Positions 1-7,582 of a DNA stretch of 43,957 bases are shown here, piece after piece (within the stretch, counting starts at the first letter, position 1; each line of letters opens with the position of its first letter). Origin of the DNA: Bacteroidota bacterium (GTDB taxonomy: Bacteria > Bacteroidota > Bacteroidia > Chitinophagales > Chitinophagaceae). The DNA lies in the NCBI GenBank assembly GCA_026391115.1, contig JAPLER010000068.1, positions 1 through 43,957 of the forward strand, read 5' to 3'. The notes under the pieces are model-generated. The model was not told the DNA's origin. It made no database searches and worked only from the letters and a program-made list of their open reading frames with translations. The position numbers and the translations under genes are program-made.

Positions 1-14
1 AAATTTTAATCAAA

Positions 15-674
15 ATGCTAGCATCACAATTAATACATACCACATTTCCAGTTTTAAATTTATTAGATAAAGTATCTTTTGCATTGCAATTAATGGAAGA
101 TTACGACATTGTTCATTTGCCTGTAATTAGTGAAGAAAAGTTTGTTGGTATTGTAAAAAAAGAAGACTTGCTTGATGTAGATGAAACTACAGTTATTGCT
201 GCATTGCAAGAAAATTTTATTGTAAAATGTGTTAAAGAAGAAGAACATTTTTTGACAGTAGTAAAAGTTGCTGCAGAAAATAATTTAGCTATTGTTCCTG
301 TCGTAAATAATCAATCAGAAATTGTAGGCTCAATAAGTGTAATTGAAATTTTAAATGCTATCAACAATTTTGTTGGCAATGAAGAACCTGGTGGAATTAT
401 TGTTTTAGAAATGGATAGAAGAAATTTTGCGTTTGGTGAATTAAGTAGATTGGTTGAAACAAACGATGCGTATTTAACACAACTGAATACCAGTGTAGAT
501 AAAACTACGGGGTTATTATTTGCTACTATTAAAGTAAATAAAATTGAGATAAGTGATATTGTAGCTACGTTTCAACGCTACGATTACAACGTAAAATATT
601 ATTTTGGCGAAGAACAATTTGCCAATGAATTAAAAGACAACTACAATCATTTAATGGCTTATTTGAATATGTAA
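15..674 (+). CDS. CBS-domain protein
   Basis: A 219-aa soluble protein starting at the first ATG in the window. Residues 1-115 hold two consecutive CBS motifs (F-V-G-I-V-K-K-E-D near 43-51 and I-V-G-S-I-S-V-I-E near 103-111), the Bateman pair that binds adenosyl ligands in other proteins. The C-terminal third, from about residue 125 (G-G-I-I-V-L-E-M), looks like an ACT-type alpha/beta domain. It has no catalytic partner domain, so a nucleotide- or metabolite-sensing role is an inference. Stand-alone CBS proteins of this shape are common in Bacteroidota. The stop is followed 28 nt later by the convergent murA end, with no clear hairpin between. The upstream neighbour is outside the window. Confidence 0.85.
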   Translation: MLASQLIHTTFPVLNLLDKVSFALQLMEDYDIVHLPVISEEKFVGIVKKEDLLDVDETTVIAALQENFIVKCVKEEEHFLTVVKVAAENNLAIVPVVNNQSEIVGSISVIEILNAINNFVGNEEPGGIIVLEMDRRNFAFGELSRLVETNDAYLTQLNTSVDKTTGLLFATIKVNKIEISDIVATFQRYDYNVKYYFGEEQFANELKDNYNHLMAYLNM

Positions 675-702
675 TTTCTTGAAGCAATAAAAATAATTTA
701 CC

Positions 703-2007
703 TTATATTCTCTTAATATCTGCTCCCAAAGTTCTCAACCTTTCATCAATATTTTGATAGCCTCTATCAATTTGTTCTATGTTTTGAATAGTACTCTTTC
801 CTTCAGCACTCAATGCTGCAATAAGTAATGCCTGACCAGCACGAATATCTGGACTGCTCATTGTAATACCACGTAATTTGTTTTTTCTACCTAAGCCTAT
901 AACTGTTGCTCTGTGTGGATCACAAAGAATAATTTGAGCTCCCATATCTATTAATTTATCAACAAAAAACAAACGACTTTCAAACATTTTTTGATGAATT
1001 AAGATACTCCCTTTTGCTTGTGTGGCAACTACCAAAACAATACTTAATAAATCTGGTGTAAAGCCAGGCCAAGGGTGATCGCTCATTGTCAACACACCTC
1101 CATCTAAAAAGGTCTGTATTTCATAACTTTCTTGAGCTGGAATATGAATATCATCACCAGTAATATTCATTTGAATACCCAATTGAGAAAATTTTTCTGG
1201 AATAATTCCTAAGTGTTCAACACCTGCACCTTTAATTAAAACATCACTTTGTGTCATTGCTGCAAGCCCAATAAAACTGCCTACTTCAATCATATCTGGC
1301 AACAGTGTATGTGTTGTTCCATTTAGTTTTTCAACACCATCAATCACTAACATATTGCTACCAATTCCTGAAATTTTTGCACCCATACGAACCAACATTT
1401 TACATAATTGTTGTAAGTATGGTTCGCAAGCTGCATTGTAAATGGTTGTTGTGCCTTGTGCCATTACTGCTGCCATTAAAATATTTGCAGTGCCTGTAAC
1501 ACTTGGTTCGTCAAGCAACATAAAAGTTCCTTGCAATTGAGGTGTTGATATTTCAAAAACACTTTGCTCTTGGTTATAATTAAATTTTGCTCCTAATTTC
1601 TCAAAGCCAATTATATGTGTGTCTAACCTCCTTCTACCTATTTTATCTCCTCCGGGCTTTGGAATATAGGCTTTTTTAAAACGTGCCAACATAGGACCAG
1701 CAAGCATAACTGAGCCTCGCAACATTCCACCTCTTTTTCTAAAAGCTTCACTTGCCAAATAATCAACATTAATATCATCTGCTTGAAACTTACAAGTATG
1801 CTCATCTATTCTATTCACTTTTACGCCCATTTCTTGCAATAAATCTATTAAAAGATTGACGTCAATAATGTTTGGAATATTGTTGATTGTTAATTCATCA
1901 GCAGTTAATAAAACAGCACTAATAATTTGTAGTGCTTCATTTTTTGCACCTTGAGGAACAATTGTTCCATTTAATTGTTTTCCACCTCTTACTTCAAAAC
2001 TTGCCAT
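703..2007 (-). CDS. murA: UDP-N-acetylglucosamine 1-carboxyvinyltransferase
   Basis: Catalyses the first committed step of peptidoglycan synthesis, transferring enolpyruvate from PEP to UDP-GlcNAc in the cytoplasm. The 434-aa length fits the family. The N-terminal G-A-K-N motif carries the conserved Lys22-Asn23. The EPSP-synthase-like inside-out barrel halves run the full length. At the active-site loop, where E. coli has P-G-G-C, this protein reads P-G-G-D-K-I-G-R-R-R with Asp at residue 121. Asp in place of the catalytic Cys is known in naturally fosfomycin-insensitive MurA proteins, so low fosfomycin sensitivity is expected. The ATG start at 2007 has a TATTTTTG -7 element about 40 nt upstream. 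The gene is apparently monocistronic. Confidence 0.96.
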   Translation of the reverse strand: MASFEVRGGKQLNGTIVPQGAKNEALQIISAVLLTADELTINNIPNIIDVNLLIDLLQEMGVKVNRIDEHTCKFQADDINVDYLASEAFRKRGGMLRGSVMLAGPMLARFKKAYIPKPGGDKIGRRRLDTHIIGFEKLGAKFNYNQEQSVFEISTPQLQGTFMLLDEPSVTGTANILMAAVMAQGTTTIYNAACEPYLQQLCKMLVRMGAKISGIGSNMLVIDGVEKLNGTTHTLLPDMIEVGSFIGLAAMTQSDVLIKGAGVEHLGIIPEKFSQLGIQMNITGDDIHIPAQESYEIQTFLDGGVLTMSDHPWPGFTPDLLSIVLVVATQAKGSILIHQKMFESRLFFVDKLIDMGAQIILCDPHRATVIGLGRKNKLRGITMSSPDIRAGQALLIAALSAEGKSTIQNIEQIDRGYQNIDERLRTLGADIKRI

Positions 2008-2043
2008 TATTTTAAATTAATTTTAATATTTCAATACAATAAA

Positions 2044-2051
2044 CAAAAATA
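2044..2051 (-). promoter_or_regulatory. putative -7 element for murA
   Basis: TATTTTTG on the minus strand matches the Bacteroidota -7 consensus TAnnTTTG. The start of murA lies 37 nt downstream. No convincing TTG/TTTG -33 element is visible at the usual distance, so this is a partial match. Confidence 0.4.
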
Positions 2052-2148
2052 GCAGCTAGGTTCTATTAGACTAATTTATTTTAAAAAATCATTATATCCT
2101 ATACCGCTAGTAAAGTATTTATTTATTCTAAATAATCAAAAGGAATAA

Positions 2149-3357
2149 TTGCGTAATATTACAACTGCTATGAGAATTATTTATGCAATATTTTTTTTAT
2201 GCCTGTTAAGTAAAAACGCTAAAAGTCAATTGCATCAAAAGGAAGCCAAAAAATTGACAGCCTTTAATTTTTCTATGCTCAGTGGAGGCACTATAATTCT
2301 ACAAGCACAGTTAAATGATTTTAGCGATACATTAAATTTTGTTTTTGATACTGGCAGCGGAGGCATATCATTAGATTCGTCAACTGCTGCTCATTTTAAT
2401 TTAGTATCACAAAAGTCAGACAAATTTGTAAAAGGCATCGCAGGTGTAAAACCATTATTTTTTTTAAATAATCATACACTTAAGTTGAAAGGGTTAAGTG
2501 TTGAACATTTGGATTTCCATATAAATAATTATGATATTTTAAGTAATGCTTATGGTATAAAAATAGATGGTGTCATAGGCTCTAGTTTTTTAAGGAGATA
2601 TATAATCAAAATAAACTACAATATCAATCTTATAGAAGTATTTGAACCTGGTTATGTTAAGTATCCTAAACGTGGAATTGTTATAAAACCAAATTTTAAT
2701 AGTTTACCTACTTTTAATACTACTATAACTGATAATGTAAGCAGCAATGGCGAAATTATTTTTGATACAGGTGCTGGTTTAAATGCTTTACTAACAGAGG
2801 ACTTTATTGTTGATAACAATTTAATTAGCCCCAAAAGAAAAAAATTTACAACCCAAGCTGAAGGTTTAGGGGGAAAAAAAACGATGCAAACAACTGTTGT
2901 TAGCAAAATACAAATTGGACCATATAAATTTAAGCTTGTTCCAGTTTATTTATTTAAAGACGAATTTAATGTAATTGGTTATCCAAAAAATTTAGGTGTA
3001 ATTGGTAACGACATTTTGAGAAGATTTAATCTTATCATTAACTATCCCAATCAAGAAATTCATTTAAAACCTAACAGTCACTTTTTTGATGATTTTGATT
3101 ATTCTTACACAGGTTTAGGGTTATATCAAATAAATGGGCAAATACGTATTGAAGATGTAATGCCAAACAGTCCAGCAGCCAAAGCTGGAGTAATGCCTGA
3201 TGATATTGTTTTTGCGGTTGATAATAACTTTACACAAAATATGCAAACCTATAAACAAGCATTACAAAGCTCTGGTAATTCGGTAAAACTTCTAATTATT
3301 AGAAATGGCGAACCCATAACAATTGTATTGCAAATAGCTCATTTGTTACAAGATTAA
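2149..3357 (+). CDS. secreted aspartic protease-like protein with PDZ domain
   Basis: A 402-aa exported protein. A hydrophobic signal segment (about residues 8-26) ends at A-K-S-Q. Two retropepsin-type lobes follow, each with its own Asp-Thr-Gly: F-D-T-G-S at 66-70 and F-D-T-G-A at 205-209. Having both D-T-G motifs in one chain suggests a pseudo-dimeric active site formed intramolecularly. A C-terminal PDZ domain (about 320-398, with A-A-K-A-G-V-M-P-D-D-I-V) probably binds substrate or partner tails. The start is uncertain. TTG at 2149 has an AAAAGGA Shine-Dalgarno-like stretch just upstream, while ATG at 2170 also leaves an intact signal peptide. A periplasmic location is inferred. The physiological substrate is unknown. 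The gene diverges from murA. Confidence 0.85.
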   Translation: MRNITTAMRIIYAIFFLCLLSKNAKSQLHQKEAKKLTAFNFSMLSGGTIILQAQLNDFSDTLNFVFDTGSGGISLDSSTAAHFNLVSQKSDKFVKGIAGVKPLFFLNNHTLKLKGLSVEHLDFHINNYDILSNAYGIKIDGVIGSSFLRRYIIKINYNINLIEVFEPGYVKYPKRGIVIKPNFNSLPTFNTTITDNVSSNGEIIFDTGAGLNALLTEDFIVDNNLISPKRKKFTTQAEGLGGKKTMQTTVVSKIQIGPYKFKLVPVYLFKDEFNVIGYPKNLGVIGNDILRRFNLIINYPNQEIHLKPNSHFFDDFDYSYTGLGLYQINGQIRIEDVMPNSPAAKAGVMPDDIVFAVDNNFTQNMQTYKQALQSSGNSVKLLIIRNGEPITIVLQIAHLLQD

Positions 3358-3428
3358 TTCAACAAAAAAGCCATCCCATAGAAATGGAACGGCCTCTAAC
3401 GATTGCTTGCCATATGAAAACTTTTCAT

Positions 3429-3455
3429 TTTTCTAAACGCAATCAATTTAGAAAA
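3429..3455 (-). terminator. candidate terminator of the small lipoprotein gene
   Basis: A perfect 9-bp inverted repeat (ttttctaaa / tttagaaaa) with a 9-nt loop lies about 10 nt downstream of the lipoprotein stop. The stem is AT-rich and therefore weak. Confidence 0.4.
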
Positions 3456-3464
3456 TTAATAATT

Positions 3465-3692
3465 TTAGTGTGCTTTTGGAGCAGCAGCTTTTGCTACTGA
3501 ATCAGCTTTTGCTACTGAATCAGCTTTTGCTTTTAAAGCAGCAGAATCTACAGTTGGAGCAGCTGGAGCAGTTGCTTTTGCTACTGAATCTTTGTAAGCT
3601 TGAGAATTTGTGTCAACTGCTGGAGTTTTACTTTCGCCGTTGCTGCAAGCAACAAAACCTGTAATAGCTAATAAACCTAATACTTTTTTCAT
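3465..3692 (-). CDS. small Ala/Lys-rich lipoprotein with repeats
   Basis: A 75-aa protein with a classic lipoprotein signal: M-K-K, a hydrophobic core and a lipobox G-F-V-A-C with Cys16 as the acylation site. The mature part is low complexity, rich in Ala, Lys, Ser and Asp, with repeats of the type A-D-S-V-A-K. At DNA level this is an 18-bp tandem repeat (3487-3522) plus a third dispersed copy at 3574-3590. It is probably a lipid-anchored extended tether. No enzymatic domain is visible. Alternating Asp/Lys spacing suggests an amphipathic helix, but no known family was recognised. It lies between the convergent protease gene and the divergent sigma factor. Confidence 0.75.
   Translation of the reverse strand: MKKVLGLLAITGFVACSNGESKTPAVDTNSQAYKDSVAKATAPAAPTVDSAALKAKADSVAKADSVAKAAAPKAH
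3487..3522. repeat. 18-bp tandem repeat inside the lipoprotein gene
   Basis: The unit gcttttgctactgaatca occurs twice head to tail (3487-3504 and 3505-3522). A third 17-nt partial copy lies at 3574-3590. The period is a multiple of three, so copy number can change without breaking the frame. Confidence 0.85.
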
Positions 3693-3740
3693 TTTGTAAT
3701 TTTTTTTAGTGAATGATTTGCTATTTATACCAAAGCGTTG

Positions 3741-3815
3741 AAAAGGTAACCCATCTATTTTAAAATATTCTAAAAATATTTTTTTAGAGATTGTTTGGGT
3801 TACTTTTACAACCCA
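3741..3815. promoter_or_regulatory. inverted-repeat region upstream of the sigma factor
   Basis: aaaaggtaaccca (3741-3753) is nearly the reverse complement of tgggttactttt (3796-3807), and the latter also forms a small hairpin with aaccca (3810-3815). The dyad lies just upstream of the chosen GTG start of the sigma factor and near the promoter side of the divergent lipoprotein gene. It could be an operator or autoregulatory site. No known regulator consensus was recognised. Confidence 0.35.
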
Positions 3816-3835
3816 ATAGTATTAACTACAGAATA

Positions 3836-4402
3836 GTGAAATCTGAATTAAACGAACAAGCATTATTACAAGGATTGGCAAACAATGACACAAAAGCCAT
3901 TGAAACCATTTATAAGCAAAATTATAATATGGTTCAAACTCTGATTCTTAATAACAATGGAAGTTATGATGATGCAAGGGATATTTTTCAGGAAGCAATG
4001 ATTGCACTGTATGAAAAAGCACGAAATGAATCATTTGTTTTAACCTGTAAAATTAATACGTATGTATATTCAGTATGTAGGCGACTTTGGCTTAAAAGAT
4101 TACAACAGCTTGGTAAATATAGTAATCAAATTGAAAATTTGGAAGAAACGATATCTGTTGAAGATGATATTGAAATGCAAAAAAAACGCAATGCCGAGTT
4201 CATTATAATGGAAAGAGCTCTAGGTAGTATGGGCGAACCTTGTAAGAGTTTATTAGAAGGATATTATTTAAAGAAAATGGATATGCAATCTTTAGCAAAA
4301 GAATTTGGATATACTAATGCAGATAATGCAAAAAATCAAAAATATAAATGCCTGATGCGTTTAAAGAAAATGTTTTTTGCTCAATATAATATTGGTGAGT
4401 AA
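3836..4402 (+). CDS. ECF-like RNA polymerase sigma factor
   Basis: A sigma-70 family factor that redirects RNA polymerase. GTG at 3836 gives 188 aa beginning M-K-S-E-L-N. An upstream TTG at 3791 would add 15 residues that do not look like family sequence and would start inside the inverted repeat. Region 2 is visible as A-R-D-I-F-Q-E-A-M-I-A-L-Y. Region 4 is the C-terminal helix-turn-helix around M-D-M-Q-S-L-A-K-E-F-G-Y followed by K-Y-K-C-L-M-R-L-K-K. The gene lies 18 nt upstream of a membrane-anchored protease with an anti-sigma-like N-terminus, so the two are probably co-transcribed and functionally paired (inference). The signal it responds to is unknown. Confidence 0.85.
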   Translation: MKSELNEQALLQGLANNDTKAIETIYKQNYNMVQTLILNNNGSYDDARDIFQEAMIALYEKARNESFVLTCKINTYVYSVCRRLWLKRLQQLGKYSNQIENLEETISVEDDIEMQKKRNAEFIIMERALGSMGEPCKSLLEGYYLKKMDMQSLAKEFGYTNADNAKNQKYKCLMRLKKMFFAQYNIGE

Positions 4403-4420
4403 GTAAAAATAAGTAAGTAT

Positions 4421-5533
4421 ATGGATGACATTTTATTAATACAATCAATTGAACGCTACTTGGCTGGTGAAATGCAACCTGCTGAAAAAGCATACTTTGA
4501 AGAGTTGAGACAAAACACACCAGAGATTGATCAAATGGTTGTAGAACATAATATGTTTTTGCATCAAATGGATAATTTTAGTAGCAGAGTTTCTTTTAAT
4601 CATAATCTAAATAACATTCACGCTAAACTTTTGTCACTTGGCGAAATTAATGATGGAGCAACTCCATCATTAAAAGGAAAAGTGGTTAGCATATTCCATA
4701 AATACAAAAAAGTTACTGGAATTGCAGCAGCTGTGGGTGGTGGAATTGCTTTATTTACAAGTATGCTTGTGTCATCTTACAACAATAACAGACCTGCTGT
4801 TGAAATGTTAAGTTCTTATCAGGAAAAGTTGCAACGACAAATTGTAGCGTCTAACAAAGAAATTAAAGAAATTAAAAGTAAAATACAAGGCGATGTTGAA
4901 ATGTTAAATGGAGGTTCGTCTTTTTTAATTGATGGCAAAGGATATTTACTAACAAATGCACACGTGCTTTATGGAGCAACAAATGCAAGTGTATATGATG
5001 AAAGCGGAAAGGAATTCAATGCAATAATTGCTTATAAAAATGAGGCTAAGGATTTAGCCATTTTAAAAATAGTTGATGAAGATTTTGCATCAATAAAAAC
5101 TCTGCCTTATGGCATTAAAAAAACTAATGTTGATTTAGGAGAGGAAGTTTATACCATTGGGTTTCCAAATTTTCCAAGAACAGAAGTTGTATTTAATGTT
5201 GGTTACTTAAGTAGTGCAAAAGGGTTTAATGGAGATACATCTACTTGCCAAATTCAAATGAATGCCAATCATGGAAATAGTGGTGGACCTGTATTTAACA
5301 ATCGAGGTGAAATAATTGGCGTATTAAGTACAAAACTTTCAAAAGCTGACGGTGTAAGTTTTGCTGTAAAAAGCAAAGAAATTTATGGAATAATTGAAGA
5401 TTTAAAAAATAGTGACACGACTTATTCAAATATAAAAATCAACAACTCAAATAATCTAAGTAAGTTAGATAGAGTTGAACAAATAAAGCAAATCGAGAAA
5501 TATGTCTTTATGGTAAGGGCTTATAAAAAATAA
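4421..5533 (+). CDS. membrane-anchored trypsin-like serine protease with anti-sigma-like N-terminus
   Basis: A 370-aa protein with four parts. Residues 1-60 (I-E-R-Y-L-A-G-E-M-Q-P-A-E-K) resemble the cytoplasmic helical region of zinc-less anti-sigma factors. Residues 99-119 are a single membrane segment. Residues 125-160 are a charged coiled coil. From about 163 there is a trypsin/HtrA-type domain with His181 (T-N-A-H-V), Asp211 (K-D-L-A-I-L) and Ser287 (G-N-S-G-G-P). No PDZ domain follows, unlike DegP. The N-terminus is predicted inside and the protease in the periplasm. Its position directly after a sigma factor suggests envelope-stress signalling with sensor, protease and anti-sigma functions in one chain (inference). 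It ends at a strong hairpin. Confidence 0.85.
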   Translation: MDDILLIQSIERYLAGEMQPAEKAYFEELRQNTPEIDQMVVEHNMFLHQMDNFSSRVSFNHNLNNIHAKLLSLGEINDGATPSLKGKVVSIFHKYKKVTGIAAAVGGGIALFTSMLVSSYNNNRPAVEMLSSYQEKLQRQIVASNKEIKEIKSKIQGDVEMLNGGSSFLIDGKGYLLTNAHVLYGATNASVYDESGKEFNAIIAYKNEAKDLAILKIVDEDFASIKTLPYGIKKTNVDLGEEVYTIGFPNFPRTEVVFNVGYLSSAKGFNGDTSTCQIQMNANHGNSGGPVFNNRGEIIGVLSTKLSKADGVSFAVKSKEIYGIIEDLKNSDTTYSNIKINNSNNLSKLDRVEQIKQIEKYVFMVRAYKK

Positions 5534-5534
5534 T

Positions 5535-5570
5535 AAAAAAATGCTTTTCATTTACGAAAAGCATTTTTTT
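5535..5570. terminator. bidirectional terminator
   Basis: A 15-bp perfect stem (aaaaaaatgcttttc / gaaaagcattttttt) around a 6-nt loop, with A and T runs that serve both directions. The stop codon of the minus-strand reductase-like gene falls at the loop. Confidence 0.85.
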
Positions 5571-6399
5571 ATTCCCTCATCAAAACTTAAAGGATTATAA
5601 TTTAGTAGCGTATTGGCTTTTTCAATGCTAACAATACTTTTTTTAGCTCTCTTGACAGTTTCATTAAAATTATTTTCATTTACTGGTATTATCAATCTTG
5701 TATCAAGATTGATTAAAGTTGCTATTTTTAATGCCATTTCAAAAGGAGTAATTATTTGAGAACCACTTAAATTAAATGTACCAAGTTGCTTTTCATTTAT
5801 TATGGTTTCAATTGCCCTACAAATATCTTCAACATAAGTTGGTTTTCTGATTTGATCATCAACAACCTGTATTGTTTGGTTCTTTAATAAGCTATCTACA
5901 ACCCATTGTACAAATGTTTTTCTTACTTTATTTGTAGCTGCACCATAAATAAATACAGGTCTAATAATGGTACAAGTAATTTACTTTCAGCATAAAAATT
6001 TATAGGTTTACACTCATCATCTTCGCAGTGATTATTTCCTTCTCCATAAACAAAATCAGTACTCAAAAAAATAAAATGAGCATTATGGTTTGTACTTGAT
6101 TTTGCCAATAGAGCTGTTGCGTAAACATTAGTCTTTATGCACAATTGTTTATCAATTTCACAATCATTTGGTTTGCTCATTGCTGCACAATGCACTACTA
6201 TATTGGGTTTTATTTGATTAACATTATAATCAACTAGATTTTCATCAGTAATATCACAGCAAAAATTTGTAACTTGCAAATCATCACAATCAACGAATTC
6301 GCTTTTTGTAATTGAAAACAACTCAAAGTTTTTGTTTTGTAAAAATCTTAATAAATGTCTTGCCAAAAAGCCGTTGCCCCCTGTAATTAAAACTTTCAT
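5552..6399 (-). pseudogene. dTDP-4-dehydrorhamnose reductase-like (extended SDR), broken
   Basis: Looks like an RfbD-type NAD(P)-dependent sugar reductase/epimerase. The N-terminal part (6399 down to about 5973) has the Rossmann motif G-G-N-G-F-L-A-R-H, S-T-D-F-V-Y-G and the catalytic Y-A-E-S-K. After S-K-L-L the frame is lost. The -1-type frame from 5971 down to 5552 resumes with T-I-I-R-P-V-F-I-Y-G and runs open through R-K-P-T-Y-V-E-D to a normal C-terminus. Compared with the family, about ten residues between Y-x-x-x-K and R-P-V are missing. The phase change requires a loss of 3n+1 nt (about 31 nt). This is either a deletion pseudogene or an assembly error. The intact gene would act in sugar-nucleotide metabolism. 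Confidence 0.8.
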
Positions 6400-6507
6400 T
6401 CAACAATTATAAACAATCAAATTTTGTTTTTAACATTTCTTGTAAACAAATAAATTTATATTTACACCGCAAATGTTTTGAAGAAAAAAATTTAATACTA
6501 AATTCCT

Positions 6508-6515
6508 TACATTTG
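6508..6515 (+). promoter_or_regulatory. putative -7 element for pfkA
   Basis: TACATTTG is a perfect TAnnTTTG match 31 nt before the ATG at 6547. It overlaps the region just before the in-frame GTG at 6520, so it supports the ATG as the real start. A TTTTG at 6476-6480 is a little too far upstream for a good -33. Confidence 0.45.
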
Positions 6516-6546
6516 CTATGTGTATTTATTACACATTAAATATTTT

Positions 6547-7533
6547 ATGAATAGTACAAAGGTTACAAAGATTGGTGTTATGACTTCAGGAGGAGATTCT
6601 CCTGGAATGAACGCAGCTATTCGTGCTGTTGTAAGAACTGGTATCTATAATGGATTAGAGGTTTTTGGTATAGTACGTGGTTATAATGGTTTAATTGAAA
6701 ATGATATTTTTAAAATGGATTCTCGTAGCGTTGCAAATATTATTCAACGTGGTGGTACTATTTTAAAAACAGCAAGAAGTAAGGCCTTTACAACGCCAGA
6801 AGGAAGAGCAACAGCGTATGAAAATTTAAAAAAACACGGTATTAATGGCTTAGTAATTATTGGCGGTGATGGTAGTTTTAAAGGGGCTCAAACTTTTAGC
6901 AACGAATATGATATACCTTGTATTGGTTTGCCAGGAACGATTGATAAAGACATTGCAGGAACTGATGTAACTATTGGATTTGATACAGCTGTAAACACTG
7001 CAGTTGAAGCAATAGATAAAATTCGTGATACAATGGATGCACATGACAGGTTGTTTATAGTAGAAGTTATGGGTAGAGATGCTGGTTATATTGCATTGCA
7101 CAGTGGTATTGCAACTGGTGCAGAAAATATTTTAATACCAGAAACTAAAACCGATCTTGAAGATTTAATTGCATCTTTAACCGAAAAAGAAAAAAGAAGA
7201 AAACTGGTAAATCTTGTAGTGGTAGCTGAAGGTGGAGAATATGGAGATGCTAATAAGCTAGAAGCAATTATAAAAGAAAGAATACCCAATGCAGATACAA
7301 GAGTTTGTATTTTAGGGCACATTCAACGTGGTGGTTCACCTAGTTGTGAAGATAGATTAATTGCAAGCCATATGGGTTATTATGCTGTTGAAAGTTTATT
7401 GTGTGGCAGACACAATGTAATGGTTGGAGTTATCAATAATAAAATACATTACACACCACTTGATAAAGCTGTTAAAGAAAAACAAAAAATAGGACAAGAG
7501 TGGATGAAGATTGTTAAAATATTAGCCTCTTAA
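6547..7533 (+). CDS. pfkA: ATP-dependent 6-phosphofructokinase
   Basis: Phosphorylates fructose 6-phosphate to fructose 1,6-bisphosphate, the committed step of glycolysis. From the ATG at 6547 it is 328 aa, the usual length for bacterial PfkA. A GTG at 6520 would add nine residues and lies almost on the -7 element. Motifs are G-G-D-S-P-G-M-N near the N-terminus, I-G-G-D-G-S-F, G-T-I-D-K-D with the catalytic Asp, M-G-R-D-A-G-Y and G-H-I-Q-R-G-G-S-P. Gly in G-G-D-G and in P-G-T-I-D indicates ATP rather than pyrophosphate as phosphoryl donor. The Asn of the common T-I-D-N-D motif is Lys here. pyk follows 49 nt downstream, probably in one operon. Confidence 0.97.
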   Translation: MNSTKVTKIGVMTSGGDSPGMNAAIRAVVRTGIYNGLEVFGIVRGYNGLIENDIFKMDSRSVANIIQRGGTILKTARSKAFTTPEGRATAYENLKKHGINGLVIIGGDGSFKGAQTFSNEYDIPCIGLPGTIDKDIAGTDVTIGFDTAVNTAVEAIDKIRDTMDAHDRLFIVEVMGRDAGYIALHSGIATGAENILIPETKTDLEDLIASLTEKEKRRKLVNLVVVAEGGEYGDANKLEAIIKERIPNADTRVCILGHIQRGGSPSCEDRLIASHMGYYAVESLLCGRHNVMVGVINNKIHYTPLDKAVKEKQKIGQEWMKIVKILAS

Positions 7534-7582
7534 TTAAAAAAAATAAAAGCGATTAATTACGCTTGAATACATAACAATTTAT

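Noticed and set aside
3470..3664. Leucine/glutamine-rich ORF on the plus strand
   Set aside because: It is the antisense shadow of the lipoprotein's repeated codons.
6520..6547. GTG start for pfkA
   Set aside because: It lies almost on the -7 element, and ATG 6547 gives the standard length.
6547..7533. PPi-dependent phosphofructokinase
   Set aside because: G-G-D-G and P-G-T-I-D carry Gly at the two positions that distinguish ATP-dependent from pyrophosphate-dependent enzymes.
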